Shown here: piece by piece, positions 1 through 9,000 of the stretch
Layout of the letters: every line of letters starts with the position of its first letter
How positions within the stretch are numbered: the stretch's first letter is position 1
Assembly (NCBI GenBank): GCA_023136985.1
Contig: JAGLQD010000291.1
Coordinates: 1 to 12,943 of the forward strand
DNA from: Candidatus Sabulitectum sp.
GTDB taxonomy: Bacteria > Fermentibacterota > Fermentibacteria > Fermentibacterales > JCC-6
DNA length: 12,943 nt
Direction of reading: 5' to 3'
The notes under the pieces: generated by a model
Databases searched by the model: none
Told to the model about the DNA's origin: nothing
The model's input: the letters and a program-made list of their open reading frames with translations, nothing else
Program-made: the position numbers and the translations under genes

Positions 1-2142
1 TTTTATCTGCTGGAAGAACTCAATCTCACCGTCAGAGCCTGAAGAATGCAGCAGTAAGGCAGCGAGAGCGCCTCTAGGCTGAACGGTTCGTGCCTCAGCA
101 CCGATTTCATTGAATACCTGAATTGAAGCTCGCAGCAGTTCATCTGCTTTGTTAACTTCTCCCTTGAGTCTGAGGGTGTTTCCCATCAGAGCAAGAATTT
201 CTCCCTCACCTTCTCTGTCGCTGATTTCTTTGGAAATTGCAAGAGCATCATTATAGTAGTAGAGTGCTTTTTCAAAGTCTTTGTTGGCTTCGTGTATTAC
301 TCCTATATTGGTTTTGATAATGCTTGAGTTAAGTCTGTCTCCAACCTCACCTGCAACTTCCATTGCTTCAGCATAGCAAGCTAAAGCCTTTTCGTAAAAA
401 CCTGTGTACTTGTGTATGTTGCCTATTCCAACCAGTGTTCTGCTCTGCCCCATTCTGTCACCGATAAGTTGATTGAGTTCAAGTGCCTTCTCTGTATAAG
501 CAAGAGAATCCTGAAACAAACCCATTTTTCTTGTAACAATTCCAATGTTCATATTTAAACTTGCCTGACCGCTGAAATCCTTCAAATTTTCGTAGATAGA
601 GAGTGACTTTCTGTAGAAATCCAGAGCACTTGCATTCTCTCCCATAAACCAGTGTGTAAGCCCTATGTTGCAGAGAGTATTCGCCTTAAGGAATCCCATG
701 GAGTCAACTCCGGGAACGTCAAGCGATTTTTCCATGTGCTCCAGTGCACTCGCATAATTTCCCATATTACATTCCATAAGACCAATGTTACTGAGTGCTT
801 TTGCTTCCGACGTAAGGTCACCCACTGTTCTGGCAAGCATCATCGCACGGAGGAAGGAAGCTTTTGCCTTCTTGAATTCGGACAATCTTCCCTGAGTGAT
901 GCCAATAGAATTCAGTGTCTGTATACAACCAGCTCTTTCTCCGTTTTCCAGTGCCATTTCATAGGCATGGGTTAGTTTCAGCATTGCCTTCTGAAGATCA
1001 CCAGTGTATGTGCATATTACCCCGTGTAGAAGCTCCGCGTTGACAAGATCAGGCTGAAGAAGAAGTGCCTTGTCCAGAAGTTCTTTTGCCTTGTCAATAT
1101 CTTCAAGACATTTCCTGTTGTAGAAAGAATCCGATGCCTGAAGGTACATCTCATAAGCTCTGGACTCTGCAGAAGAATCATCTGAGATTGCAGCACTTAA
1201 GGCAGGGTTGGCTCCCAGTACTTTCAGAAGGCCATCAGAAAGCTTTGCCTTAATTGAAGAGAGTTCCAGCCAGTTCTCCGCCCAGTTGTCAACCCATATA
1301 AGCTTCTTCTCTTTAAGATCGTGGAGTTCAATCGAAAGCTGGAATAGTTCATCCTTTTTCCACAGTGAACCCTTGAGAATGAAACGGACTTTCAATTTGT
1401 CGGCAATTTCTCTGCTACTGCTATGGCTCTTCATCAGTTTCATCAGATCAGTTAGCGGAGTTACTGCTATTCCGCCTGCAGCAGCCAGGGTAGAAACAAG
1501 ATCAGAAGTAATTCCAAAAGCATAGAAGTCATCCTCGGAAGAACCTAGATTCTGAAGGGGCATCACTGCTATGGATGGTACTGCTTCACGCTTGGAGGGA
1601 GTTACTATGTTTTCCGGTTTCCCACCTGTTTTTGCAGAGATCGGCAGTGGTTCCCTGAACGAGCCCTTCACATGAAACAGATTGATCAGTCTTCCAAGAC
1701 CCTTCAGCTTCTGAAGCCCCAGAGGAAAGGTATCGGGCTTCCTGCCTGCACCCAGATTCTGAAGAAGCTCTGAGGAAACGCAGATTCCCCCTGGCGGAGC
1801 CATTTTCTCCAGTCTCGAAGCAACGTTAACAGTGTCTCCCAGTATGTCGTTATCCCGCAGCATTACGCTGCCCCAGTGAATGCCTATCCTTAGTTGAAAA
1901 TTGCGATCAGAAAGAGACTTCTGAATCTTTCTTGCACAGTTGATTGCGGATCTTCCCTTTAAGAAATAAGAGAGTGTACCATCTCCCATTTCCTTCACCA
2001 GAGACCCGGAATGGGAATCAAGAAGAGCAGTTATGGAAGTATTTATCTCTTCAAGCATTGCAATAGCATCTTTTTCATTCTGCTCCATGAAGCTGGTAAA
2101 TCCAGCTACATCTGTAAACATTACTGCAATGGTTCTTCTCAC
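1..2142 (-). CDS. Class III adenylate cyclase with TolB-like and TPR domains (partial, C-terminus off the left edge)
   Basis: Translated from the minus strand: 714 codons are open and no stop is reached at base 1. Start is GTG at 2142, with an AGGGAG ribosome site six bases upstream; it gives the usual family start (RRTIAVMFTDVAGF). Residues 1-about 130 are a class III nucleotide cyclase domain. Metal-binding aspartates are D11 (FTDVAGF) and D54 (KEMGDG). K50 and D99 fit adenine selection, and N106 and R110 (TVNVASR) are the transition-state residues, so it should make cAMP from ATP. Residues about 187-300 resemble the TolB-like domain often fused to such cyclases (SIAVMPLQNL, then FILKGSLW). 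From about 327 onward come roughly nine TPR-type repeats of about 40 residues, a protein-binding scaffold. No membrane segment or signal peptide is seen, so it is likely cytoplasmic. It diverges from the next gene and is probably unrelated to the defence genes. The domain call is firm; the signal sensed is unknown. Confidence 0.9.
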   Translation of the reverse strand, partial: MRRTIAVMFTDVAGFTSFMEQNEKDAIAMLEEINTSITALLDSHSGSLVKEMGDGTLSYFLKGRSAINCARKIQKSLSDRNFQLRIGIHWGSVMLRDNDILGDTVNVASRLEKMAPPGGICVSSELLQNLGAGRKPDTFPLGLQKLKGLGRLINLFHVKGSFREPLPISAKTGGKPENIVTPSKREAVPSIAVMPLQNLGSSEDDFYAFGITSDLVSTLAAAGGIAVTPLTDLMKLMKSHSSSREIADKLKVRFILKGSLWKKDELFQLSIELHDLKEKKLIWVDNWAENWLELSSIKAKLSDGLLKVLGANPALSAAISDDSSAESRAYEMYLQASDSFYNRKCLEDIDKAKELLDKALLLQPDLVNAELLHGVICTYTGDLQKAMLKLTHAYEMALENGERAGCIQTLNSIGITQGRLSEFKKAKASFLRAMMLARTVGDLTSEAKALSNIGLMECNMGNYASALEHMEKSLDVPGVDSMGFLKANTLCNIGLTHWFMGENASALDFYRKSLSIYENLKDFSGQASLNMNIGIVTRKMGLFQDSLAYTEKALELNQLIGDRMGQSRTLVGIGNIHKYTGFYEKALACYAEAMEVAGEVGDRLNSSIIKTNIGVIHEANKDFEKALYYYNDALAISKEISDREGEGEILALMGNTLRLKGEVNKADELLRASIQVFNEIGAEARTVQPRGALAALLLHSSGSDGEIEFFQQIK

Positions 2143-2351
2143 AAAAAACTCCCTTTCGTTCAGGGCTTCGCAGAGTGAAGACCAATTCTACCAGGATTAT
2201 GAACTTGCACGGTTGAATATATGAAAAGAGAAGAGTTTCTCAATTGAGCCATTCAGTGAAGATCAAGGACTAAGGCTATTTTCGGTGTGTCAAATAGACT
2301 ACTCTCCATAATCACTGTTTAGTATGTCCAGCGGGTAAAGAAGAGGATCTC

Positions 2352-2380
2352 TTGTGATAGTGTTGTAACATACCTATAAC
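2352..2380 (+). promoter_or_regulatory. Predicted sigma70-like promoter of the AAA_14 ATPase pseudogene
   Basis: TTGTGA (2352-2357) and TATAAC (2375-2380) are separated by 17 bases, the ideal spacing, and sit about 50 bases before the ATG at 2429. The -10 box lies partly inside the left arm of the inverted repeat at 2367-2413, so a protein bound to the repeat would block this promoter. Seen as sequence match only. Confidence 0.5.
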
Positions 2381-2413
2381 ACAGCATGGGTTTTGTTTAA
2401 AGATAGGTATGTT
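2367..2413. repeat. Perfect 11-bp inverted repeat, probable operator
   Basis: AACATACCTAT at 2367-2377 is the exact reverse complement of ATAGGTATGTT at 2403-2413, with 25 bases between. The left arm overlaps the predicted -10 box and the right arm lies just past the expected transcription start. This placement suits a repressor site. An RNA hairpin in the leader is the alternative. It is not followed by a T-run, so it is unlikely to be a terminator. Confidence 0.55.
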
Positions 2414-2428
2414 TTATCAGGAGATGTC

Positions 2429-3206
2429 ATGCTTTTTAGATATGCCTTTGATGATTTTAAGTTGTGGGTTGAATCAAGAAACCCGAAGTGTCTTGTTCTG
2501 CGAGGGGCGAGACAAGTTGGAAAGACAACTGTTGTAAGAAGTAATCCAAATCTATTTGACAAACAAACAAATATTGCGGTAGTCAACCTTGAAGAGCATC
2601 CTGAGCTGTCAGCTGTTTTTGCTTCAAACGATGCAGCCAGCATTCTTGAAGAGCTGGCCTTCATTACCGGCAGTCAGTTCTCGGCGGGTGATATTGTATT
2701 TCTGGATGAGATTCAAGCAGCAACTTCTGCTCTTCAGGCAATGAGGTATCTTCGCGAGCACAGACCGGACTTGCGCTTTGTCGCTGCAGGTTCTCTGTTG
2801 GATACAGAGATTTCGGAAGGCAGGATTTCAGTTCCAGTGGGAAGAATGGAATACCAGTATATGGGTCCCCTGTCTTTTGAAGAATTTCTTATGGCACATT
2901 CTGACTGTTCCATGGAACTTGATTTAATTAGAAGCTGGATACCTGGAATGCGTTTTCCGCAGACAGCACACAAAAAGCTTATCAATCTTCTTAGAACATT
3001 CCTTGTAGTTGGAGGCTTCGCTGGCTGTTCGTTTCGACACCAACCCTCCATCAATACAGGCAGTCACGCACCAGCTGGGTAATGGTGCAGGTAAAAGCAA
3101 CAGAGTTCAATTTGACCTGCTCTCACTGCCACTGTACATGGTGGGAGAGGTGCAGCGACTTCTTAAAGGCCAATTCACTGAGAGCAAAAAGGGGCACAAT
3201 GAATAA
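2429..3206 (+). pseudogene. AAA_14 / DUF4143-family ATPase, broken by an out-of-frame internal deletion
   Basis: Reading from ATG 2429 (AGGAG site at 2419-2423, five bases upstream) gives a typical AAA_14 ATPase start: Walker A GARQVGKT, Walker B DIVFLDEIQ, then RFVAAGSLLD and the PLSFEEFLM segment. The frame continues as far as LRTFLVVGGF, where the family normally goes on into a long DUF4143 region. Here the frame runs into unrelated residues and stops at 3080-3082 (217 aa; intact relatives are about 400 or more). From about 3016 the +1 frame resumes with SLAVRFDTNPPSIQ and LLSLPLYMVGE, which I recognise as the C-terminal end of the same family, and stops at 3204-3206. So the middle has been lost, with a frame change at about 3016. 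These ATPases are widespread and of poorly known role. A truncated ATPase could still be made from the first 217 codons. Confidence 0.75.
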
Positions 3207-3825
3207 AACTCCATGGTCAGGGCAGATTGTATCAGTACAACCCCGCATCCGTCTTATGAGGTCATTCGACGAGCGATATCACAATTACCTTGGTTATGTG
3301 CTTCGCATCAGCGGAACATGTGGAGACCAGCAGGAAGAATTTCAGGTAGCCATAGGAAAAGCTGCACAGAAAAAACACCAGTTTCACACCGGTATGGAAG
3401 TCAGCGGCATGGCGGTTCCAGTACCAGACCCGCAACTGGAAACTGCAGATTACTACAAAGCCAGCGGTTTCAAAATTCAGAAAAACACAAAAGTTGAAAC
3501 AAGCTCAACCCCGCCGTTTCAAAATATCCCACCCGATCTGGAAACATATCAAGGCCGGGGACACCGGCGCCTCAGCTCCCGGACCTTTGATACAAAGTGC
3601 TTAACCTGCATATGGGGTTGCCGAATGCCGGTAGAGATCACCATCGATCACTGGAACCCCTCCAGAAAACGCTACCGCTTTGAAACCTTTTGCTACGGTC
3701 CGAAAAGCTGCCCTTTTTACAAATCCGGACCCACACGCAAAGTACCGGGAAGAAAAGGCATGTCATTCACGGAAGAAGATTGGATAGATGAGGACGCAAC
3801 TTCTCACCGTGGACCGGATGAATAG
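3199..3825 (+). CDS. Hypothetical protein with a five-cysteine C-terminal cluster (208 aa)
   Basis: I do not recognise this family by name. I start it at ATG 3199, where an AAAAAGGGG stretch lies a few bases upstream and the ATG overlaps the last eight bases of the broken ATPase. An upstream in-frame ATG at 3082 would read through the ATPase tail in the wrong frame and is unlikely. Residues 1-about 95 look beta-rich and charged, without cysteine motifs. Residues 130-175 hold C134-x2-C137-x3-C141, then C165-x5-C171, a pattern suited to zinc or an iron-sulfur cluster. The tail is acidic with a GRKGM-then-EEDWIDEDATSHR block that looks conserved-domain-like. No signal peptide or membrane helix is seen. 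It is probably a soluble metal-binding protein; nucleic-acid binding is only a guess. G+C content is clearly higher than in the BREX genes downstream. Confidence 0.75.
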   Translation: MNKTPWSGQIVSVQPRIRLMRSFDERYHNYLGYVLRISGTCGDQQEEFQVAIGKAAQKKHQFHTGMEVSGMAVPVPDPQLETADYYKASGFKIQKNTKVETSSTPPFQNIPPDLETYQGRGHRRLSSRTFDTKCLTCIWGCRMPVEITIDHWNPSRKRYRFETFCYGPKSCPFYKSGPTRKVPGRKGMSFTEEDWIDEDATSHRGPDE

Positions 3826-3868
3826 GCAGTGTACAGTGATCTACCCCGGGTTGTCGCATAGACAAAAG

Positions 3869-3897
3869 TTGCCCGCAGTTCTTCTGATAAATATAAT
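3869..3897 (+). promoter_or_regulatory. Predicted sigma70-like promoter of the Fic operon
   Basis: TTGCCC (3869-3874) and a consensus TATAAT (3892-3897) are exactly 17 bases apart and 63 bases before the Fic start codon. Transcription would begin near 3904, inside the repeat element at 3895-3942. It implies that fic is transcribed separately from the cysteine-rich gene upstream. Confidence 0.65.
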
Positions 3898-3942
3898 AGG
3901 GTCAGTGAATGACCCGAATAAGTTGTTTATCGGGTCACTATT
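3895..3942. repeat. Operator-like element with three GGGTCA/TGACCC arms at the Fic promoter
   Basis: GGGTCA (3899-3904), TGACCC (3910-3915) and GGGTCA (3932-3937) form two dyads that share the middle arm. One is GGGTCA-gtgaa-TGACCC. The other is TGACCCG (3910-3916) with CGGGTCA (3931-3937), 14 bases apart. The whole is bracketed by AATAG and CTATT. It begins directly at the -10 box and covers the expected transcription start, so it most likely binds a repressor. The winged-helix C-terminus of the Fic protein itself is one candidate (inference). Confidence 0.55.
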
Positions 3943-3959
3943 CCAGGCAGGAGGATGAT

Positions 3960-5078
3960 ATGAGTAAGTACATATGGCAGATGGACTCATGGCCCCACAT
4001 GCGCTGGGACAGCAATGAATTGATGCTTCCCCTGGGAAAAACAAGACTTGCTCAGGGCCAGCTTCATGCCAGGTCGGAACAACTGGGAATTGAACTCTAC
4101 GCAAAACAGATGGAAGAAGAAGTTTACTCTACTGCGGCTATTGAGGGTGCAAAGCTTGACCGGACTCAAATTAGATCTTCAGTGGGAAGAAGACTGGGCA
4201 TAAGAACTGCCGGTATGATTAATCCGGACAGAAATGTTGACGGGCTTGTTCAGGTTCTTTTAGATGCAGCACAGAATTACAATCAGAAACTTTCTTCGAA
4301 GAGGCTGAAAGGCTGGCAGGCTGCTCTCTTCCCCACAGGATACTCTGAATTTGATAAGATTGATACAGGAGACTGGAGGAAGACCACATCATCAATGCAG
4401 GTGGTCTCCGGCGCACCTGAGAAGGAAACGGTGCATTTTGAAGCTCCTCCGGCAAACAGGCTTCAGAAGGAAATATCCGCTTTCCTCTCATGGTTTAACT
4501 CTCCTGCCGAGAACATTGACGGCATTATCAGAGCAGCTCATGCCCATCTGTATTTTGTGACGATACATCCTTTTGATGACGGCAACGGTCGGATTGCCCG
4601 GGCTGTATCTGATCTGGCACTTGCCCAGGATGAACAGAAAAGCTCTAGACTGTACAGCATCTCAACACAGATTCTTTCAGAGCGCAGGGAATACTACGAT
4701 ATTCTTGAAAGAACACAGAGAGGTAACGGAGACATAACCAACTGGCTGATCTGGTTTCTCAATTGTATGTTGAAAGCTATTAATTCTGCAAACAAACAGA
4801 TTGAAAACGCATGGGAAAAAGCGAACCTATGGGAAAGAATGTCAGACATATCACTGAACACAAGGCAGAAGAAAAGCATCAACAAACTTTCTGAATCGGG
4901 CAGGAATGGCGTACAGATAACAAACACCAAGTACAGACAAATGACAAAAACAACCAGAGAAACAGCCAAGAGGGATCTCACAGATCTGGTAAAAAAGGGA
5001 GTTCTCAGAAAGAACCCCGGCGGAGGAAGAAGCACAAGCTACAGCCTTGTCTGGCCGGATCAGAAAAAAAGAAAATGA
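3960..5078 (+). CDS. Fic-family protein adenylyltransferase with N-terminal DUF4172 and C-terminal winged helix
   Basis: Fic enzymes transfer AMP (or another phosphate-bearing group) to a hydroxyl of a target protein. This 372-aa protein starts at ATG 3960, preceded by AGGAGG at 3949-3954 with ideal spacing; an upstream in-frame start at 3909 has no such site and lies in the operator. Residues 1-about 80 match DUF4172 (YIWQMDSWPHMRWD). T58-A-A-I-E62-G63 fits the (S/T)xxxE(G/N) self-inhibition motif, so the enzyme is probably held off until the helix is released. Residues 203-214 are the complete catalytic loop HPFDDGNGRIAR, with catalytic H203. Residues about 305-372 look like a winged helix (LSESGRNGVQITNTKYRQ, then DLVKKGVLRK), suggesting DNA binding. 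Its ATG-overlapping downstream neighbour is probably co-translated. The target is unknown. It may be a stress or toxin module, since Fic genes often sit in defence islands. Confidence 0.92.
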   Translation: MSKYIWQMDSWPHMRWDSNELMLPLGKTRLAQGQLHARSEQLGIELYAKQMEEEVYSTAAIEGAKLDRTQIRSSVGRRLGIRTAGMINPDRNVDGLVQVLLDAAQNYNQKLSSKRLKGWQAALFPTGYSEFDKIDTGDWRKTTSSMQVVSGAPEKETVHFEAPPANRLQKEISAFLSWFNSPAENIDGIIRAAHAHLYFVTIHPFDDGNGRIARAVSDLALAQDEQKSSRLYSISTQILSERREYYDILERTQRGNGDITNWLIWFLNCMLKAINSANKQIENAWEKANLWERMSDISLNTRQKKSINKLSESGRNGVQITNTKYRQMTKTTRETAKRDLTDLVKKGVLRKNPGGGRSTSYSLVWPDQKKRK

Positions 5079-5380
5079 ACACAAAAATCACTTACAAGTA
5101 CACAGATGCCGGCAACTACAAAACCTGGGGCGAAGAAGTCATCAAAGGCACACTCACACTTAACCAGCTTACCCCTTACCTGATCGACACGGAGTTCTTC
5201 ATCCCGAAAGATATCGGCCTGCCCGACCTGCAACCGCTTCCATGGACTGAAGACGATCATGATCTGCATACGATTGAGGAGTTAGAGGCAACAACAGACA
5301 AGCCGACAATCAGCCACAATGCGGAATCTCTGGTAGGCAACTTCAGAAGAGCAAGGGCTGGGGAGTGGGGGGTGTACTAA
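5075..5380 (+). CDS. Small hypothetical protein coupled to Fic (101 aa)
   Basis: The ATG at 5075 overlaps the Fic stop codon (ATGA, four bases), a classic sign of translational coupling. The protein is acidic, with no membrane helix or signal peptide. It begins ITYKYTDAGNYKTWGEEV and has a conserved-looking core with FFIPKDIGLPDLQPLPW. I cannot assign it to a named family. Because the Fic protein seems to carry its own inhibitory helix, this protein need not be an antitoxin; a partner, a target or an unrelated passenger are all open. Confidence 0.7.
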   Translation: MNTKITYKYTDAGNYKTWGEEVIKGTLTLNQLTPYLIDTEFFIPKDIGLPDLQPLPWTEDDHDLHTIEELEATTDKPTISHNAESLVGNFRRARAGEWGVY

Positions 5381-5454
5381 GCCAAGCGTTTCTGGTTGCT
5401 ATTGTTCATAATGATGAATGCCAACAAGCGACAATCAGGCATCCCATTTATTTA

Positions 5455-5483
5455 TTGACATAGGCCATATTTGCTTATATAGC
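5455..5483 (+). promoter_or_regulatory. Predicted sigma70-like promoter of the BREX operon
   Basis: A consensus TTGACA at 5455-5460 is followed after 17 bases by TATAGC at 5478-5483. A small dyad, TATAT-AGC-ATATA (5476-5488), covers the -10 box and might be an operator. The A+T-rich gap 5381-5533 holds no gene. The leader would be about 45 bases before brxF. Sequence match only. Confidence 0.55.
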
Positions 5484-5533
5484 ATATAGACAATACTTGT
5501 AGGTGTAACTTTTTTCATCTCATTTGTATTGGT

Positions 5534-6040
5534 ATGCATTTTACTAAAAAAGTAAGAGATGTGATGGAAACATTAGAGGGAAAGTTTCAGAATCTTGTTG
5601 ATTGCGCTAAGTATCAATACAACAAGCTTGTTCTAGTTGTTGGGCAGGAAAACACTGGGAAGACGACTCTTCTAAAGGCAATAAGCGAGAGCAAGAACTA
5701 CTCATTTATCAATCTGAACCTTGAACTGTCTCGAAGAATGCTTGGGCTTACTAAGCGTCAGAGAAGTTTGAGACTTCCTGATCTTCTTAGGGATATCATT
5801 GATAGTAATAGTAGTAATGTGATTCTTTTTGATAACATAGAATTGCTTTTTGATGTTGAATTGAAACAAGATCCCCTTCTACTTCTTCTAGGATCATCGC
5901 GGAATAAAATTATCGTAGCTTCATGGACTGGTACGATGCATAGTAAGAAACTTACTTATGCTTCACCTGAGCATGAGGAGTACAAGAGTTACGGTATTCA
6001 TGGTTTTCAGATGCTTAATATGAATTTGTTTAATGAATAA
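5534..6040 (+). CDS. brxF: BREX-3 small P-loop ATPase BrxF
   Basis: BrxF is the small P-loop protein that marks BREX type 3 phage-defence systems, where it is encoded just before brxC. This 168-aa protein has the family's usual size of about 150 residues. Residues 37-44 are a Walker A (GQENTGKT), residues 95-105 a Walker B-like strand (NVILFDNIELL, D100), and RNKIIVASWTGT (123-134) follows where a sensor strand would be. Its exact biochemical role is not settled; ATP-dependent help to BrxC or to DNA sensing is likely. The start is uncertain: ATG 5534 has no good ribosome site, while the in-frame ATG at 5564 (residue 11) has only a weak purine stretch ahead of it. It is first in the operon, 29 bases before brxC. 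The call rests on P-loop, size and order next to brxC. Confidence 0.8.
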   Translation: MHFTKKVRDVMETLEGKFQNLVDCAKYQYNKLVLVVGQENTGKTTLLKAISESKNYSFINLNLELSRRMLGLTKRQRSLRLPDLLRDIIDSNSSNVILFDNIELLFDVELKQDPLLLLLGSSRNKIIVASWTGTMHSKKLTYASPEHEEYKSYGIHGFQMLNMNLFNE

Positions 6041-6069
6041 ATACTTGAAATCTCAGGGGAGTATACAAG

Positions 6070-9000
6070 ATGAAGTACGGTGAACTGATACAATTTAATC
6101 CCATTGAATCTGTAATCCAGTTGCGCGATGCGGATAAGGCTCCTGTTGTAAGAAATCTTGTTGAAACTTATGTGATTTCTGATGAAATGGCGTATAAGCT
6201 TATCAATCTTGTTATCCCTCAATTGCAGTTTGAAAAACCAGCTGATAACAAAGGACTTATGATTGTTGGTAATTACGGTACAGGTAAATCTCACTTGATG
6301 TCTGTTATCTCTGGATTTGCAGAAAATTCAGATTTATTGCCTTTCCTGAACAACAAGGAAGTTTCAGCAGCAGCAGCTCAGATCTCTGGTAAATTTAAGG
6401 TTATACGAGCCGAGATTGGCTCTACAACAATGACTCTTCGCGATATTGTGGTAGATCTTCTTGAAGAACACCTCGATTCCATGGGTGTTAGTTATAGTTT
6501 TCCTTTATCATCAGAGGTTTCAAATAACAAGCAGCCATTAGAAGAAATGATGGCAGCTTTTTACCAAGTTTACCCTGATCAAGGCTTGCTTCTTATTGTG
6601 GACGAGTTGCTTGACTTCTTGCGTACTCGCAAAGAAATGGCGCTAATTCTAGATCTAAATTTTCTTCGCGAAATAGGCGAGGTATGTAAGGACTTGCGGT
6701 TTAGGTTCATGGCTGGTGTGCAAGAAGCTATTTTCGATAGCCCTAGATTTGCGTTTGTTGCAGATAGTCTTCGCCGGGTAGAAACAAGGTTTGAGCAAGT
6801 TTCTATTGCAAGAAAAGATGTTAAATTTGTGGTGGCAGAGCGTCTTTTGAAAAAGACAGTTGAGCAGCAGAAACAAATTAGAGACCACCTTTTACCACTC
6901 TGTAAATTCTACTCTCGTATGAATGAGCGGCTGGATGAGTTTGTTAATCTATTCCCGGTTCATCCAGATTACATAAATACATTTGAGCAGGTAACTGTTG
7001 TAGAGAAGCGCGAGATTCTTAAAACACTGTCTCTTACAATGAAGGAAATTCTTGATAAGGATGTTCCTGAAAATGAACCTGGCTTGATAGCATATGATTC
7101 CTATTGGAATACTATTCTTGAGACCCCTTCAATTCGAGCAGATGATAAAATAAAAGAAGTAGTCAAATGTAGCCAAGTACTTGAGTCTCGCATTAAGCAG
7201 GCTTTTACAAGACCGCCCTACAAGTCTATGGCTTTGCGTCTCATATATGCTCTTTCTGTAAACCGTTTAACTACCGGAGACATACATTCTCCTCTTGGAG
7301 CAACATCAGAGGTATTGAGGGATTCGCTTTGTTTGTACCAGCCAGGAATTGAGGATATGGGAGGTGATCCAGCTCTTGATCTTCTTACATTGGTTGAAAC
7401 CGTTCTGCGAGAGATCCACAAGACAGTTAGTGGGCAATTTATCTCCAAGAACCCAGAGAACAGACAATTCTATCTTGATGTGGAAAAAATAGACGATTTT
7501 GATGCACACATTGAAGAAAGAGCTGAATCCCTGGATTTATCCAAACTTGATACTTACTACTATGAAGCTCTTAAACGCATTATGGAGTGTAGAGATATAC
7601 CAACCTATGTTACTGGATACAAAATCTGGCAGCATGAACTTGAATGGGTAGAGCGCAAGGCCCCTCGCAAGGGATATCTTTTCTTTGGTGCACCGAATGA
7701 AAGATCAACCGCGGTGCCATCTAGGGATTTCTATCTCTACTTTATACAGCCTTTCGAACCGCCCCGTTTCCGAAATGAAACAAAATCAGATGAGTTATTT
7801 TTTAAATTAAAGAATTACGATGACGATTTTAAAATAGCAATAAGAAATTACGCTGCATCCTCGGATTTAGCAACTACATCTACCGGTAAAGCAAAAGCAA
7901 CTTATGAATCAAAATCAAGAGAATTCCTGCGGGAATTGGTTCGTTGGTTACAAAAGAATATGACTGCTGCTTTTGAAGTAACATTTCAGGGGAAAACCAA
8001 AACTCTTGCAGGATGGATGAAGAAAAATTCAATCCGAGGATTTTCAGGTAGTGGCACTCATGACCAGATAAACTTCCGAGATTTGGTGAATTCAGTCGCA
8101 GGTAGTTGCTTAGGAGTACACTTTCAGGATCAGGGACCGGATTATCCGTTCTTCACAGTTCTTATCACTAGTAGTAATCGTGCCCAGGCAGCTCAAGATA
8201 CATTAAGAGCAATCTCCGGTGCAAAGAGAACAAAGCAGGCAACCGCCATTCTCGATGCTTTGGAAGTTTTAGAGGATGATCGTCTCGACCCTAGCAAATC
8301 ACAATACTCTAAATACATCCTTGCTTTGCTCAAGAAAAAAGGTCAAGGCCAAGTAGTTAATAGATCTGAAATCATTCAGGACGATAATGGAGTGGATTAT
8401 CTTGCAAAAGATACCCTCCGATTAGAGCCTGATTGGACTGCGGTTGTACTTGCTGCTCTTGTCTATTCTGGAGATCTAGTATTAGCAATCCCTGGCAAGA
8501 AATTTGATGCGACCAGTCTATCTCTACTCGCCGCAACAAATATTAAGGACCTTGAAGAGTTTAAGCATATCGAGTGGCCGAAGGACTGGAATCTACCAGC
8601 AATGAAAGCACTCTTTGAGCTGATTGGGCTTGCGCCCGGCATGGCTCATTCAGTTACACAGGGAAGCAATGATTCAGTTGCACAGTTGCAAAAATCAATT
8701 TCTAATACAGTAGAGCAGTTAGTTCTAACAAAGCAGGTATTAAACACTGGTCTTCTTTTTTGGAACAGAAACATTCTTTCAGAAGAAGAGACCAGAAGCT
8801 ATAGTAAAAAACTTGATGCAACAAAAGAATTCTTAGAATCCATGCAGCCATACAACACGCCAGGTAAACTGAAGAACTTCCGTTCCTCTAGGCAGGATGT
8901 TGAGTCACATGATAGTGGGCTAGATGCAATGGAGGAAGTCAATTCAGTAAAGAAAATTATTGATGAATTAGGGCCAATTGCATCTTATCTCTCAACAGCC

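Noticed and set aside
652..1525. Plus-strand open frames across the left end
   Set aside because: They are antisense to the cyclase/TPR gene and show only shadow-type composition with no family features or ribosome sites.
3082..3198. Upstream ATG extending the cysteine-rich protein by 39 codons
   Set aside because: This stretch is the ATPase tail read in the wrong frame; ATG 3199 has a better ribosome site and gives a sensible start.
3009..3206. 65-codon open frame as an independent gene
   Set aside because: Its product is the C-terminal end of the DUF4143 ATPase family, so it is a fragment of the broken gene starting at 2429.
5298..5440. Near-repeat ACAAGCCGACAATCAGCC (5298-5315) and ACAAGCGACAATCAGGC (5424-5440)
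   Set aside because: Imperfect, only two copies, and one lies inside a coding region; too weak to call an att site or a repeat element.
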